This document shows, piece by piece, positions 37,429 to 46,192 of a stretch of DNA of 64,000 bases. The position numbers were made by a program, and so were the translations under genes. The stretch covers positions 62,001-126,000 of the forward strand of contig NZ_JAMJWG010000005.1 of NCBI RefSeq assembly GCF_024435355.1, in the 5' to 3' direction. Each line of letters opens with the position of its first letter. Position 1 is the stretch's first letter. The notes below the pieces were generated by a model. It ran no database searches, was not told where the DNA came from, and worked only from the letters and a program-made list of their open reading frames with translations. This stretch comes from Streptomyces odontomachi (lineage in GTDB: Bacteria; Actinomycetota; Actinomycetes; Streptomycetales; Streptomycetaceae).

Positions 37429-38964
37429 GTGTTGTTCCCGCTCACCGTCCAGGACTTCCTGGACCGCGCCGTCACCGTCTACCCGGAGCGTGTCGGCATC
37501 GTCGACGAAGCGCAGCAGCCCGCCCCGTCCTGGGGCGAGGTGACGTACGCCGACCTCGGCCGCCGGGCCGCCGCGCAGGCCGCGTGGCTCGATCGGCTCG
37601 GTGTGCCGGTCGGCGGTCGGGTCGCGATCGTCTCGCAGAACAGCGCCCGACTGCTGACGTCGTTCTTCGGCGTCTCCGGCTGGGGCCGGGTGCTCGTCCC
37701 CATCAACTTCCGGCTGACCGCAGGCGAGATCCAGTACATCGTCGGCCACTCCGGCGCCGAGGTGCTGCTCATCGACCCCGAGCTACGGGACCTCGCGAAG
37801 GAGATCGGCGCCCCGCACACGTTCGTCCTCGGCGAGGACGACGAGGCGATCTGGGGGGTGGGCGCCACACAGACCCCCGAGCCGCGTCCCTGGACGGCAG
37901 ACGAGGGCGCCACCGCCACCCTCAACTACACCTCCGGCACCACGGCCCGCCCCAAGGGCGTCCAGCTCACCCACCGCAACCTGTGGCTGAACGGTGCGGT
38001 GTTCGGCTGGCACGCCGGCGTCACCGACCGCGACGTGTACCTGCACACGCTGCCGATGTTCCACGCCAACGGCTGGGGCATGCCGTACGCGGTCACCGCC
38101 ATGGGCGGCACGCACATCGTGCTCCGCAAGGTCGACGGCACCGAGATCCTGCGCCGCATCGACCGGCACGGCGTCACCCTGATGTGCGCCGCGCCCGCCG
38201 TCGTCAACGCCGTGCTGGACGCCGCACCGGCCTGGCAGGGCGAGATCCCGGGCCGCGACCGGGCCCGTATCGTCGTGGCCGGCGCCCCTCCGCCCACCCG
38301 CACCATCGAACGCGTCCGTGCCGAACTCGGCTGGGAGTTCATCCAGCTCTACGGTCTCACCGAGACGTCCCCGTTCCTCACCATGAACCGCATGCGCGCG
38401 GAGTGGGACGACCTCCAGCCGCACGAGCAGGCGGTCCAGCTCGGCCGGGCCGGCGCCCCCGGCCTGGGCGTACGGATCGCCATCGACACCGGCGGCGAGG
38501 TGCTGGCCCGCAGCAACCACAACCTGGAGGCCTACTGGGACGATCCGGAGGCGACCGCGGCGGCGCAGGAGGACGACTGGTTCCACACCGGCGACGGCGG
38601 CGTCTTCGAGGACGGCTACCTGGCCATCACCGACCGCAAGAAGGACGTCATCATCAGCGGCGGCGAGAACGTCTCCTCCATCGAGGTGGAGGACGTCATC
38701 ACCAGCCACCCCGCGGTACGCGAGGTCGCCGTCATCGGCATCCCCGACACCAAGTGGGGCGAGCTGGTCACGGCCCTCGTCGTCACCGACGACACGGACC
38801 TCACCACGGACGACGTGGTCGCGCACTGCCGCGCGAACCTCGCCTCCTACAAGTGCCCCAAGCGCGTCGAGTTCCGCACCGAACTGCCGCGCACGGCCAC
38901 CGGGAAACTCCAGAAGTTCAAGCTGCGCAAGCCGTACTGGGAGCGGGACGGGAACGGGGGGTGA
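37429..38964 (+). CDS. AMP-dependent acyl-CoA synthetase / ligase
   Basis: A 511-residue ANL-superfamily enzyme: P-loop 'NYTSGTTARPKGVQLTH', 'QLYGLTETSPF', 'DDWFHTGDGG', hinge 'DRKKDVIISGGENVSS' and the C-terminal catalytic Lys in 'PRTATGKLQKFKLRK'. It activates a carboxylic acid as acyl-AMP and forms the CoA thioester; the family pattern is that of medium-chain or short-chain fatty acyl ligases. GTG at 37429 is used because AAAGGAG lies 8 bases upstream; the longer frame from 37204 adds a non-conserved Pro/Ala-rich stretch. It could prime an acyl chain, but it lies 5.7 kb beyond the NRPS operon behind unrelated genes, so assignment to that pathway is unproven. Confidence 0.88.
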   Translation: MLFPLTVQDFLDRAVTVYPERVGIVDEAQQPAPSWGEVTYADLGRRAAAQAAWLDRLGVPVGGRVAIVSQNSARLLTSFFGVSGWGRVLVPINFRLTAGEIQYIVGHSGAEVLLIDPELRDLAKEIGAPHTFVLGEDDEAIWGVGATQTPEPRPWTADEGATATLNYTSGTTARPKGVQLTHRNLWLNGAVFGWHAGVTDRDVYLHTLPMFHANGWGMPYAVTAMGGTHIVLRKVDGTEILRRIDRHGVTLMCAAPAVVNAVLDAAPAWQGEIPGRDRARIVVAGAPPPTRTIERVRAELGWEFIQLYGLTETSPFLTMNRMRAEWDDLQPHEQAVQLGRAGAPGLGVRIAIDTGGEVLARSNHNLEAYWDDPEATAAAQEDDWFHTGDGGVFEDGYLAITDRKKDVIISGGENVSSIEVEDVITSHPAVREVAVIGIPDTKWGELVTALVVTDDTDLTTDDVVAHCRANLASYKCPKRVEFRTELPRTATGKLQKFKLRKPYWERDGNGG

Positions 38965-38968
38965 CGCC

Positions 38969-39018
38969 GGAGCCGCGGGGATCGGCGGGGGCGCACCCTC
39001 GCCGACCCCAGCGGCTCC
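38969..39018. terminator. Hairpin terminator after the acyl-CoA ligase gene
   Basis: GGAGCCGC... at 38969-38987 pairs with 39000-39018 over a 19-base arm with one central imperfection, 5 bases after the ligase stop. It lies between convergent genes and may serve both. Confidence 0.6.
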
Positions 39019-39137
39019 CTCATGGCATCCGCTCACGACATCTGCTCACGACATCCGCGCCGCCAGCCGGGGAAAGAGCCGCCGGGCGGTGTAGCCGGGC
39101 CCGGTGACCTCGAGGGCATACGTGATCGTCGCGACCG

Positions 39138-39794
39138 TCAGTCACGGAACCGCACGACCGGCACCACCCGCGCGGCGACCTCCGCCCAGGTGGCAGCGAG
39201 GGCGTCGTGGTCGTGGTCCGCCGGTCGCGGCCGGTTCTGGAGCCCGGCCTTGGTGAAGTAGGCCCAGCGCAGGTCATCCTCGAAGCGGCGGAGTACCGAC
39301 CCGGGCGCGAGCGCCTCCCGCACCGGGCCGAGGTCCGCGCACACGGCAAGTTCGCGGGCGACGCCGAACGTCTCCAGCGCCTCCTGAACCGTGTCGAACG
39401 ACGGCTCCCTCCGGAAGACGCCGGCGATGGCGTCGGCGTCGAGCCGGCACACCGGATACTGCTCGTGCGCGACGTACGTCAGAGCGATGTCCGCGACCAG
39501 CGCGACCTCGTTCCAGTCCGGCGGGTCCCAGTTTGGCAGCCCGGCAAGGTCGTGCGCCTCGCCGCTGCCGAGGAACTCGACGAGGGTGCCCGTCGACCGG
39601 AACGCGAAGACGGCTCCGTCCCGCCCGAGGAACACCGGATCCGGCTCCGCGGCGTATCCGTCGGCGTGTTCCTCGGCGTTTCCCTCGGCGTGGTCGTCCC
39701 GACAGCAGCGCAGGGTGTACCCCGACGCCGCCGGGGTGTGGATCAGCACCGGCTGGACGCGAAGGCAGGCGAACAACGGATACGGCTCGTGCAC
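39138..39794 (-). CDS. Hypothetical protein (218 residues)
   Basis: A soluble acidic protein without signal peptide or membrane segment. Internal stretches such as 'VFLGRDGAVFAFRSTGTLVE' and 'DLRWAYFTKAGLQNRPRP' look like conserved actinobacterial protein segments, but I cannot name a family. The GTG start at 39792-39794 has no strong ribosome site, so the true start might be internal. Three consecutive 'HAEGNAEEHADGYAAE' residues suggest a disordered acidic loop. It is upstream, on the same strand, of nothing recognisable except the hydrolase remnant. Confidence 0.55.
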   Translation of the reverse strand: MHEPYPLFACLRVQPVLIHTPAASGYTLRCCRDDHAEGNAEEHADGYAAEPDPVFLGRDGAVFAFRSTGTLVEFLGSGEAHDLAGLPNWDPPDWNEVALVADIALTYVAHEQYPVCRLDADAIAGVFRREPSFDTVQEALETFGVARELAVCADLGPVREALAPGSVLRRFEDDLRWAYFTKAGLQNRPRPADHDHDALAATWAEVAARVVPVVRFRD

Positions 39795-39849
39795 GGCCGC
39801 ACTTTAAGGCACCCCATGGCCCTGAGCCGCCCCGCCGCACCCTGCTCGC

Positions 39850-40050
39850 TGATGCAGTGGCGCTCTCAGGTGTGGTGGTGCTCTCGGGCGAGCCCGGCGA
39901 GGAAGTCCGAGAGAGCCATTCGCCGACGTGGCCCGCCGGTCCGTGCAGCAGGACGACGGGCCGCCCTCGCCCGCCCCAGTCCCGGCAGGAGAGCCGGACG
40001 CCGTCCCGTACCACCGTGCGCTCGCACCAAGCCGCCGAGCGCCGCCCGGC
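39850..40050 (-). pseudogene. Alpha/beta hydrolase remnant, frameshifted and truncated
   Basis: On the minus strand the first frame reads 'CERTVVRDGVRLSCRDWGG' then 'RPVVLLHGPAGHVGEW', the N-terminal strand and oxyanion-hole pattern of alpha/beta hydrolases. The frame then shifts into low-complexity residues, while another frame gives 'SDFLAGLAREHHHT' and stops. The nucleophile Ser and the rest of the fold are missing. The 514-base gap 39795-40308 otherwise shows no gene. Confidence 0.55.
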
Positions 40051-40308
40051 CCTCACCGGCCCCCGCACGAGTCAAGGCCCGGTCCGGTTTGTGGACGCCG
40101 TCCGTATGAACCCCGGGGCGGCGGCACTCACCTTGTCATCCGACGATCCCTTAGGGAGCGACCCCGAGGACTCCGGGGCGCGCGGGGTGGCTCCTTCAGG
40201 GCCCTTCCAGGGTCTGACGCCCTCCTCGCCGACGATTCCGGCGGCGACACACCGCCAGAGGATGTCGACGAACCGCACGTCGACTTTCCACTCTGCAAGG
40301 GGTTCTGC

Positions 40309-41475
40309 ATGCGACTGCACCGCCGTGGCACCGTCCTCGCCGCCTCCCTGGTCCTGACCCTGGTGGCCGCTCCGCTGGCGGCGCCCGCCTTCGCCGCGCC
40401 CGCCGCCGCGCCCATCGCGGCGACGCCGCGGACGACGACCGGCGGGCCCGACGCGGACGCCCTGAACGCCGCACTCGCCGGACTTCCCGACTCCGACGCG
40501 ACCGCGGCGCTGGTCCGCATCGGCGGCACCGACGGCACCTGGCGGGGCAGCTCCGGCGTGCACGACCTGGCGAGCGGGCGCGCGGCGGATCCCGACGCCC
40601 TCTTCCGGGCCGGTTCGACGACGAAGGTGGTGACGGCGGCGACGGTGCTACGACTGGCCGCCCAGGGCAGAGTGGACCTGGACCAGCCGATCCAGCACTA
40701 CCTCCCCACCCTCCTCACCCCGGCCTTCCAGCCCATCTCCGTACGCCGGTTGCTCAACCACACCAGCGGCATCCAGGCCGGTGACGGCTGGGGCGACGAC
40801 TTCGACGACCAGTACGCGCACCGCTTCGACACGCTGACACCGGCCGAGGTGGTGGCGTCGGCGGTGGCCAAGGGCCCGGAGTTCGACCCGGGGACGCGGC
40901 AGGACTACCTCAACATCAACTACACGATCCTCGCGATGCTGATCGAGAAGGTGACGGGCCACTCCTACGCCTCCGAGGCCACCCGCCTGGTCCTGCGCCC
41001 CGCCGGCATGCACCACACGTACTTCCCGGGCGCGGACCCGTACCTCCACGGCCCCCACAACCACGGCTACCAGCTCGTGACGGACGCCGACGGGACGACA
41101 CGGTTCGTGGACATCACGGACTGGAACCAGGCGGACCGCTGGGCGGCGGGCGACATGATCTCCACGACCGCCGACCTGGAGCGGCTGATCACGGCGCTGT
41201 TCCGGGGCCGGATCGTCCCCGAGCCGCAGTTGCAGGAGATGTTCACGGTCCCCGCGAACATCGCGGGCGCCACCTACAGCGCCGGCCTCCAGCGCTTCGA
41301 GTACGGCGACAAGGTCTACTGGATCAAGTCCGGCGCCCGCTACGGCTACAGCACGGCCGTCGCCGCCACCCGCGACCTGAGCCGCACCTTCGTCTACTCG
41401 GTCAACTCCACGGACGCCAAGGGCACGGACATGAACCCGGTCGCCGAGCGCATCGTCATGGCCGCGCTCAGGTAG
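40309..41475 (+). CDS. Secreted serine hydrolase of the beta-lactamase / D-alanyl-D-alanine carboxypeptidase family
   Basis: A 388-residue protein with a typical signal peptide 'MRLHRRGTVLAASLVLTLVA', cleavage near 'AFAAP'. The class C beta-lactamase fold is marked by 'AGSTTKVVTAATVL' (nucleophile in the SxxK motif STTK), 'YLN' in 'DYLNINYTIL' as the Y-x-N motif, and 'KSG' near residue 340. The family includes peptidases and esterases acting on peptidoglycan or D-amino-acid esters. The ATG at 40309 follows AAGGGG by 6 bases; the open frame upstream has no protein character. Confidence 0.88.
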   Translation: MRLHRRGTVLAASLVLTLVAAPLAAPAFAAPAAAPIAATPRTTTGGPDADALNAALAGLPDSDATAALVRIGGTDGTWRGSSGVHDLASGRAADPDALFRAGSTTKVVTAATVLRLAAQGRVDLDQPIQHYLPTLLTPAFQPISVRRLLNHTSGIQAGDGWGDDFDDQYAHRFDTLTPAEVVASAVAKGPEFDPGTRQDYLNINYTILAMLIEKVTGHSYASEATRLVLRPAGMHHTYFPGADPYLHGPHNHGYQLVTDADGTTRFVDITDWNQADRWAAGDMISTTADLERLITALFRGRIVPEPQLQEMFTVPANIAGATYSAGLQRFEYGDKVYWIKSGARYGYSTAVAATRDLSRTFVYSVNSTDAKGTDMNPVAERIVMAALR

Positions 41476-41513
41476 CGGGTGCGTGACGTGAGCGACGTCG
41501 GCGTGCCGGCGTT

Positions 41514-43127
41514 CTAGAGTTCGTCGAGGTGCAGGTTGTCGTGGACCGTTCGGTAGACCTCGGCGCCTTCCTTGCCCGGGGTGCCGTCGGCGGGGAACTG
41601 CGCGTAGAGGTCGTACGTCCAGCCGTCCTTGCCGACCGCGACCATCTCCATCTGGCGGTACGTCTGCTCGCTCGGTTTGTCGGAGTCCGTGTCCCACTTC
41701 TGGTACGTGAAGTCCATGGTCCCCACGCGGGAGCCGTGGAACCGGTGCGTGCCGTCGACCAGCGTGTTGCTGAGGTTCACCCAGGCTCCGTCGTCCGAGG
41801 GCGTGTTGTACTGATTCAACTGGTACTGGACGTCGTCCGCCTTGTATCCGTCCATGAACTTCTCGGCCGCGGACAGCGCGTCGTCGCTGTCCTTCGTCCG
41901 GTAGAGGATGACGGAGATGACACCCCCCGGCTCGGTGAAGTGAAGGGTCTGGGCCGCCTTTCCCCCGGCGAGCTTGCGGCGGTAGTCCTTGGGGACGGCG
42001 ATGCTCGCGTGCAACTGCGGCTCGTCGTAACGCCGGTAGCCGCCCGGTGCGTCCTCGCCCCCGAACGGCGAGGCGAGCGAGAACAGCACGACGAGCGCGA
42101 CCACGACGACGGCGCCGCCACCCCCGATGGCCTGCACGCGGCGCTGCCGCCACCACGGCACGGGCGGTGCGTCGTCGTCCCCGCCGGCCGGCGGCTTCGG
42201 TGCCGCGGCGCGCAGCGCGCGGCGGGCCTCGGCGACGGTGGGCCGCTTGTCGGGGTCCTTCTTCAGCAGAGCAGTGATCAGCTTGGTGAGCGGTCCGGCC
42301 TGCCGCGGCGGGCGCACGTCCTCGTCGCGCACCGCGAGCATGGTGGTCAGCGCCGTGCCACGGCGGAACGGGGACAGGCCCTCGATGGCCTCGTAGAGCA
42401 GCACCCCCAGCGACCACAGGTCCGCGGGCGGGCCGGGACGCAGGCCGTTCACCCGCTCGGGGGCGACGTACTCGGGCGACCCGATGATCGCGTCGCTGCG
42501 GGTCAGCGGCTGCTCGCCCTCGATACGGGCGATGCCGAAGTCGGTGAGGATGACCCGTCCGTCGGGGTTGAGCAGCACGTTCGCCGGTTTGACGTCGCGG
42601 TGCAGGATGCCGGCGCGGTGCGCGGCTCCCAGCGCCTCCAGCACGGCCAGGCCGATCTCGGCGGCGCGCCCCGGAGCGAGGGTGCCCTCGGTGAGTTCGT
42701 CGGCGAGGGTACGGCCGGGGACCAGCTCCATGACGATCCACGGACGGCCGCCCTCCACCACGACGTCGAAGACGTTGACGACATTGGGGTGCGCGATGCC
42801 CGCCGCGGCCTTCGCCTCGCGGCGCATCCGCTCGTGCGCGTTCGCCCGCTCGGCCTCGCTCAGGTACTCCGGGAGTCTCGGCTCCTTGATGGCGACGGTG
42901 CGTCCGACGACATCGTCGACGGCACGCCAGACGGTCCCCATGCCGCCCCCACCCAGGCGTTCCACCAGCCTGTACCGGCCGCCGACGGTTCGTCCGGTAC
43001 CGTCCGGTGCCCTGGTGTTCGGCACGGTCGGCGGTATGCCGGGCGGCGTGGCGGACTGCGCGGGCGGAGTGGGCTCGGGCGAGCGCGGGTCGGGCATCCT
43101 GGGATCCATCGGTGGCATGTACATCAT
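41514..43127 (-). CDS. Serine/threonine protein kinase with single membrane anchor
   Basis: A 537-residue kinase. After a Pro/Met/Asp-rich N-terminus comes the kinase domain: 'GGGGMGTVWRAVDD', 'VAIKEP', 'HRAGILHRDVKPANVLL', 'ILTDFGIARI', 'EYVAPERV'. A Pro/Ala linker leads to one transmembrane helix (about residue 345, 'AVVVVALVVLFSLA') and an extracytoplasmic domain of about 170 residues whose fold I cannot name. It faces the envelope and probably senses a ligand there. The ATG at 43127 is the most plausible of several starts; an in-frame start at 43157 gives ten more basic residues. It is divergent from the GNAT gene. Confidence 0.88.
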   Translation of the reverse strand: MMYMPPMDPRMPDPRSPEPTPPAQSATPPGIPPTVPNTRAPDGTGRTVGGRYRLVERLGGGGMGTVWRAVDDVVGRTVAIKEPRLPEYLSEAERANAHERMRREAKAAAGIAHPNVVNVFDVVVEGGRPWIVMELVPGRTLADELTEGTLAPGRAAEIGLAVLEALGAAHRAGILHRDVKPANVLLNPDGRVILTDFGIARIEGEQPLTRSDAIIGSPEYVAPERVNGLRPGPPADLWSLGVLLYEAIEGLSPFRRGTALTTMLAVRDEDVRPPRQAGPLTKLITALLKKDPDKRPTVAEARRALRAAAPKPPAGGDDDAPPVPWWRQRRVQAIGGGGAVVVVALVVLFSLASPFGGEDAPGGYRRYDEPQLHASIAVPKDYRRKLAGGKAAQTLHFTEPGGVISVILYRTKDSDDALSAAEKFMDGYKADDVQYQLNQYNTPSDDGAWVNLSNTLVDGTHRFHGSRVGTMDFTYQKWDTDSDKPSEQTYRQMEMVAVGKDGWTYDLYAQFPADGTPGKEGAEVYRTVHDNLHLDEL

Positions 43128-43225
43128 CGTTGTCCGCCGCCGGACCCGGCGCATCACGTTGCCACGAGGTGCAGCGCGATTGTGACGGGCCGTGGACCGG
43201 TTTCGCCGGCCGTAGTCTGGGCGCC

Positions 43226-43759
43226 ATGCCCGACAGCGATCACGTTCACCTGCGCCCGATCACCGAGCAGGACCTCGACCTGCTCGAACGCCTTCACGAT
43301 GACCCCGCGGAGGCCGGAGAGCTCGGCTTCTTCGGCTACCGTGATCCGAGGCAACTGCGCCGCCAGTGGGCCGAGAACGGTTTCCTCTCCCCCCAGGGCG
43401 GGCGGCTCGCGGTCGCCGGGGACGAGGGCAGGCTGATCGGCGAGGTGCAGTGGCATGAGGTCCGGCACGGCTTCCTCTCGCCCTGCTGGAACATCGGCAT
43501 CTCCCTGCTGACCGCCGAACGCGGCAAGGGCCACGGCACGCGCGCCCAGCGTCAGCTCGTCGAGTACCTGTTCGCCCACACCAAGGCCAACCGGATCGAG
43601 GCGGGCACGGAAGTGGTGAACATCCCCGAGCAGCGCGCCCTGGAGCGGGCCGGCTTCACCCGCGAGGGCGTCCTGCGCGGCGCCTACTTCCGCGGCGGCG
43701 TGTGGCGCGACATGGCCCAGTACTCCGTGCTGCGCGCGGAGGTCGTCGCCGGGGCCTGA
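43226..43759 (+). CDS. GNAT-family N-acetyltransferase
   Basis: A 177-residue GNAT protein of the RimJ/RimL-like group: 'LRPITEQDLDLLERLHDDP' at the start, acetyl-CoA motif A around 'ERGKGHGTRAQRQLVEYLF' (residues 105-125), 'NRIEAGTEVVNIPEQRALE' and the C-terminal 'GFTREGVLRGAYFRGG'. It acetylates an amino group of a protein or small molecule; the substrate cannot be deduced. Start ATG at 43226; only a weak ribosome site is visible. Confidence 0.88.
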   Translation: MPDSDHVHLRPITEQDLDLLERLHDDPAEAGELGFFGYRDPRQLRRQWAENGFLSPQGGRLAVAGDEGRLIGEVQWHEVRHGFLSPCWNIGISLLTAERGKGHGTRAQRQLVEYLFAHTKANRIEAGTEVVNIPEQRALERAGFTREGVLRGAYFRGGVWRDMAQYSVLRAEVVAGA

Positions 43760-43800
43760 GCCCGTTCACCACCGCTGTGCGCAGGTCAGGTCGCCGTTCC

Positions 43801-43847
43801 GAAGGAAGGGCCGGGTCCGTCAAACCGACGGACCCGGCCCTTCCTTC
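43801..43847. terminator. Strong bidirectional terminator
   Basis: A perfect 21-bp stem (43801-43821 with 43827-43847) around AAACC lies between the convergent GNAT gene and the 2-methylisoborneol operon. The outer part GAAGGAAGGG/CCCTTCCTTC gives pyrimidine tails in both directions, so it should end both transcripts. Confidence 0.88.
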
Positions 43848-43860
43848 TGCCGGAGCGAGG

Positions 43861-44754
43861 TCAGACCCGGTCCGCCGCGATCAGCACGTACTGGAAGGAA
43901 CCGTCCTTGTAGGACTCGATGAACGCCTCCTCGATGCCCGTGACCAGGGAGGACGTGGCCCGCAGCTCCCAGTAGGGCAACGTCGCCGGGGTGAGGTCGA
44001 TGACGGCCTGGGGCACGAGGCGGTTGTCGGCCATGGCGCGCAGGTACTCGCGGCGGGAGTGGATGTTGCACTCGAAGTGCGCGTTGATCTGGGAGACCCA
44101 CTTCGAGGGCTGGCCGTAGCGCGGGTTCCAGCAGCCGGTGATGGTCACGTAGCGGCCACCGACGGCGAGGACACGGGAGTGCTCCGCGAAGAGGTCGTGC
44201 AGGTCGACGTACATGCTCGACTCGTTGTTCCACGAGGCCCGGGCCTGGCCGGTCTCGAAGGGCGTACCGAGCATGTTGCAGACGCGGGCGCGTACGCGGT
44301 CGGCGATGCCGAGTTCGCGGGCGCGCTGGTTGGCGAAGTCGGCCTGCTTGGCGGAGAGGGTGACGCCCTGGACCTTGCAACCGAAGCGCTGGTGGGCCAT
44401 GACCATCGAGCCGCCGCGGCCGCAGCCGGCGTCCACGAGCGTGTCGTCGCGTTCGATCGGGCCGAGGTGGTCGAGGAGGAGTTCGGCCTGGGCCGACTCC
44501 AGGCGGTGCAACTCGGCGATCAGCTTCTTCTCGTAAGCGCTGTCTTCGGCGTCGCCGAGGGCAGCGTGGTCGACGTCGCCGATGCCGTAGTGGTGGTGGT
44601 AGAGGCCGTCGACGTCGCCCAGGCGGAGGTTCACCGGCCTGGCCTCGCGGTCCCAGTAGCGGGCGATGTCGCCCTGGTAGGGCGTTGCCGGGGTGGGGAT
44701 GAGCGCGGCGGCGTTCGCGGGGGCGGTGACGGGGGTGACGTCGGTACTGGTCAT
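43861..44754 (-). CDS. Geranyl diphosphate 2-C-methyltransferase
   Basis: A 297-residue SAM methyltransferase with motif I 'LVDAGCGRGGSMVMAH' near residue 107 and typical segments 'YWDREARPVNLRLGDVDGLY', 'HHHYGIGDVDH' and 'GVTLSAKQADFANQRA'. It methylates C2 of geranyl diphosphate to 2-methyl-GPP, the first step of the earthy odorant 2-methylisoborneol. It follows the cyclase gene by 26 bases, the conserved order in Streptomyces. ATG at 44752-44754 has AAGGAG somewhat far upstream. A strong terminator follows the stop. Confidence 0.95.
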   Translation of the reverse strand: MTSTDVTPVTAPANAAALIPTPATPYQGDIARYWDREARPVNLRLGDVDGLYHHHYGIGDVDHAALGDAEDSAYEKKLIAELHRLESAQAELLLDHLGPIERDDTLVDAGCGRGGSMVMAHQRFGCKVQGVTLSAKQADFANQRARELGIADRVRARVCNMLGTPFETGQARASWNNESSMYVDLHDLFAEHSRVLAVGGRYVTITGCWNPRYGQPSKWVSQINAHFECNIHSRREYLRAMADNRLVPQAVIDLTPATLPYWELRATSSLVTGIEEAFIESYKDGSFQYVLIAADRV

Positions 44755-44780
44755 CGACAGTTCCGTTCTCCTTGGTCGGC

Positions 44781-46064
44781 TTACCAGAAATCGGGCAGGC
44801 TGTAGCGGTAGGTGTTGGTCTGGTGCCAGTAGTGGTTGCCGTCGACCCAGGTGGCGACGCCGCGCAGGAAGCGCTGGACGCTGGGGAGTGGGCAGGCGGC
44901 GGCCAGGGCGGCGGCCTCGGCCTCGAAGGTGTGCATGAGGTCGTTGTGGACCTCGACCGCCTTCAGGTAGGCGTCGCGTTCGGAGGCGTTCTCCCGCTCG
45001 GCGATCACCACGGGCAGGTTCAGGTGGCGGCCGGGGCTGGCGAGTTCCTTGGTGTACGAGTACAGGTCGTTCACGATGGTGGTGGCGTTGCCGGCGAGCG
45101 CGATGACGCGCTGCATGGCGGGCTGGGCGTGCAGGTCGGCCGGTAGTTCGTAGCCGCCGACGGTGTCGGTGATGGTGGGGCACGGGCGGAAGTTGTTGAA
45201 CTGGCGCATCGCCAGGTACTCCCACACCTCGGGGACGTGGTCCTCCTGCGCCCAGGCGGCCTCGGCGAGGTAACCCAGGTGCAGCCGGGCCATGTCGTGC
45301 CGGTACCGGTCGGTCTGGGACGGGCTGGCCTCCCGGGTGAAGTACTCCATGGCGGAGCGGTACGCGCGCCGCGGCGCGTCCGAGTGGAGCGACTCCTCCC
45401 ACTGCGGCTGGTATTCCTGCGTGGTGTGCAGGGGGTCGAGGGCGGTGTGCGCGAGCAGGAGGCGTCCGCCCAGGCCGACGGGGGAGCCTCCGTGGTCCTC
45501 GCAGTAGCAGTCGTCCACCGCGTTCTCGGCCACCATCAGGCGGGTGGCGAGCATCACGTGGTCGACGGTGGGTGCGTCCGGGTGGCAGGCGACCATGTAG
45601 CGGCCCACGGAGAAGCCGTCGAACTGGTCCTCCCACTCGTGGGGATACAGGCTGACCTCGTCCAGCGCCCAGGCCTTGATCCTGCGGCTCACCTCCGCCA
45701 CCCGCTCGGCGTCGGGCTCCGGCACCGGGTGGTGGTAGAGGCCCGGGATCGGGTCGCCCTTCGCCGGAGCGCCCGAGGATTCCGAGGCTTCCGTTGCCGC
45801 CGGTGCGCCCGACGTCTCCGACGCTGGCGGCGGCGCCGGTGGCTCCGCGCACCGGGTCAGGTACAGGCTCGCCGTGCCCAGGCCGCTGGGCCCCCGCAGG
45901 ACCCGTTCCAGAGCGGTGCTCACCGTCCCCGCCTCGCGCACCTCAGGCGCCTCGGCGGCGGGGACGTCGAACGCCCACGAGTGGGGAGCCGCCGCAGGCA
46001 GGCTCGGTCGCGTGGGGGACGCGGGGGGCGCAGGGCACGCGGGGGACGGCTCAGGGGCAGGCAT
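44781..46064 (-). CDS. 2-methylisoborneol synthase (class I terpene cyclase)
   Basis: A 427-residue terpene cyclase. The Mg-binding motif 'AENAVDDCYCEDHGG' and the second motif 'IVNDLYSYTKE' are the 2-MIB synthase signatures; 'RQFNNFRPCPTITDTVGGYE' and the C-terminal 'NHYWHQTNTYRYSLPDFW' agree. It cyclises 2-methyl-GPP to 2-methylisoborneol. The first 115 residues are Pro/Ala/Ser-rich and disordered, longer than a bare cyclase needs; in related operons this region is linked to loading into the encapsulin shell encoded just upstream (family knowledge, not shown here). Confidence 0.96.
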   Translation of the reverse strand: MPAPEPSPACPAPPASPTRPSLPAAAPHSWAFDVPAAEAPEVREAGTVSTALERVLRGPSGLGTASLYLTRCAEPPAPPPASETSGAPAATEASESSGAPAKGDPIPGLYHHPVPEPDAERVAEVSRRIKAWALDEVSLYPHEWEDQFDGFSVGRYMVACHPDAPTVDHVMLATRLMVAENAVDDCYCEDHGGSPVGLGGRLLLAHTALDPLHTTQEYQPQWEESLHSDAPRRAYRSAMEYFTREASPSQTDRYRHDMARLHLGYLAEAAWAQEDHVPEVWEYLAMRQFNNFRPCPTITDTVGGYELPADLHAQPAMQRVIALAGNATTIVNDLYSYTKELASPGRHLNLPVVIAERENASERDAYLKAVEVHNDLMHTFEAEAAALAAACPLPSVQRFLRGVATWVDGNHYWHQTNTYRYSLPDFW

Positions 46065-46192
46065 CCATGGCTCCTTGACTCCTCGGCTCCTTGGTGAAGT
46101 GGGTGGGCCGGCCCTGGACCCCGGACCGGCTCGGCCGGCCCGGCCGGCCCGGGGCCCCCGGGCCGTGCCGGTCGCCGGGCAGGGCTCTTCCC

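Noticed and set aside
37429..38964. Acyl-CoA ligase as the loading enzyme of the NRPS acyl chain
   Set aside because: It lies 5.7 kb past the operon terminator behind decayed and unrelated genes, and the cluster has its own ACP/KS set. Possible but not supported by context.
39928..40308. N-terminal extension of the beta-lactamase-family protein
   Set aside because: The stretch before the ATG at 40309 is Pro/Arg-rich without similarity, and the internal ATG has a ribosome site and gives a normal signal peptide.
43861..45852. A single 663-residue minus-strand protein spanning the methyltransferase and part of the cyclase region
   Set aside because: Its N-terminal 366 residues are the wrong frame of the terpene cyclase gene. 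The true methyltransferase starts at 44754.
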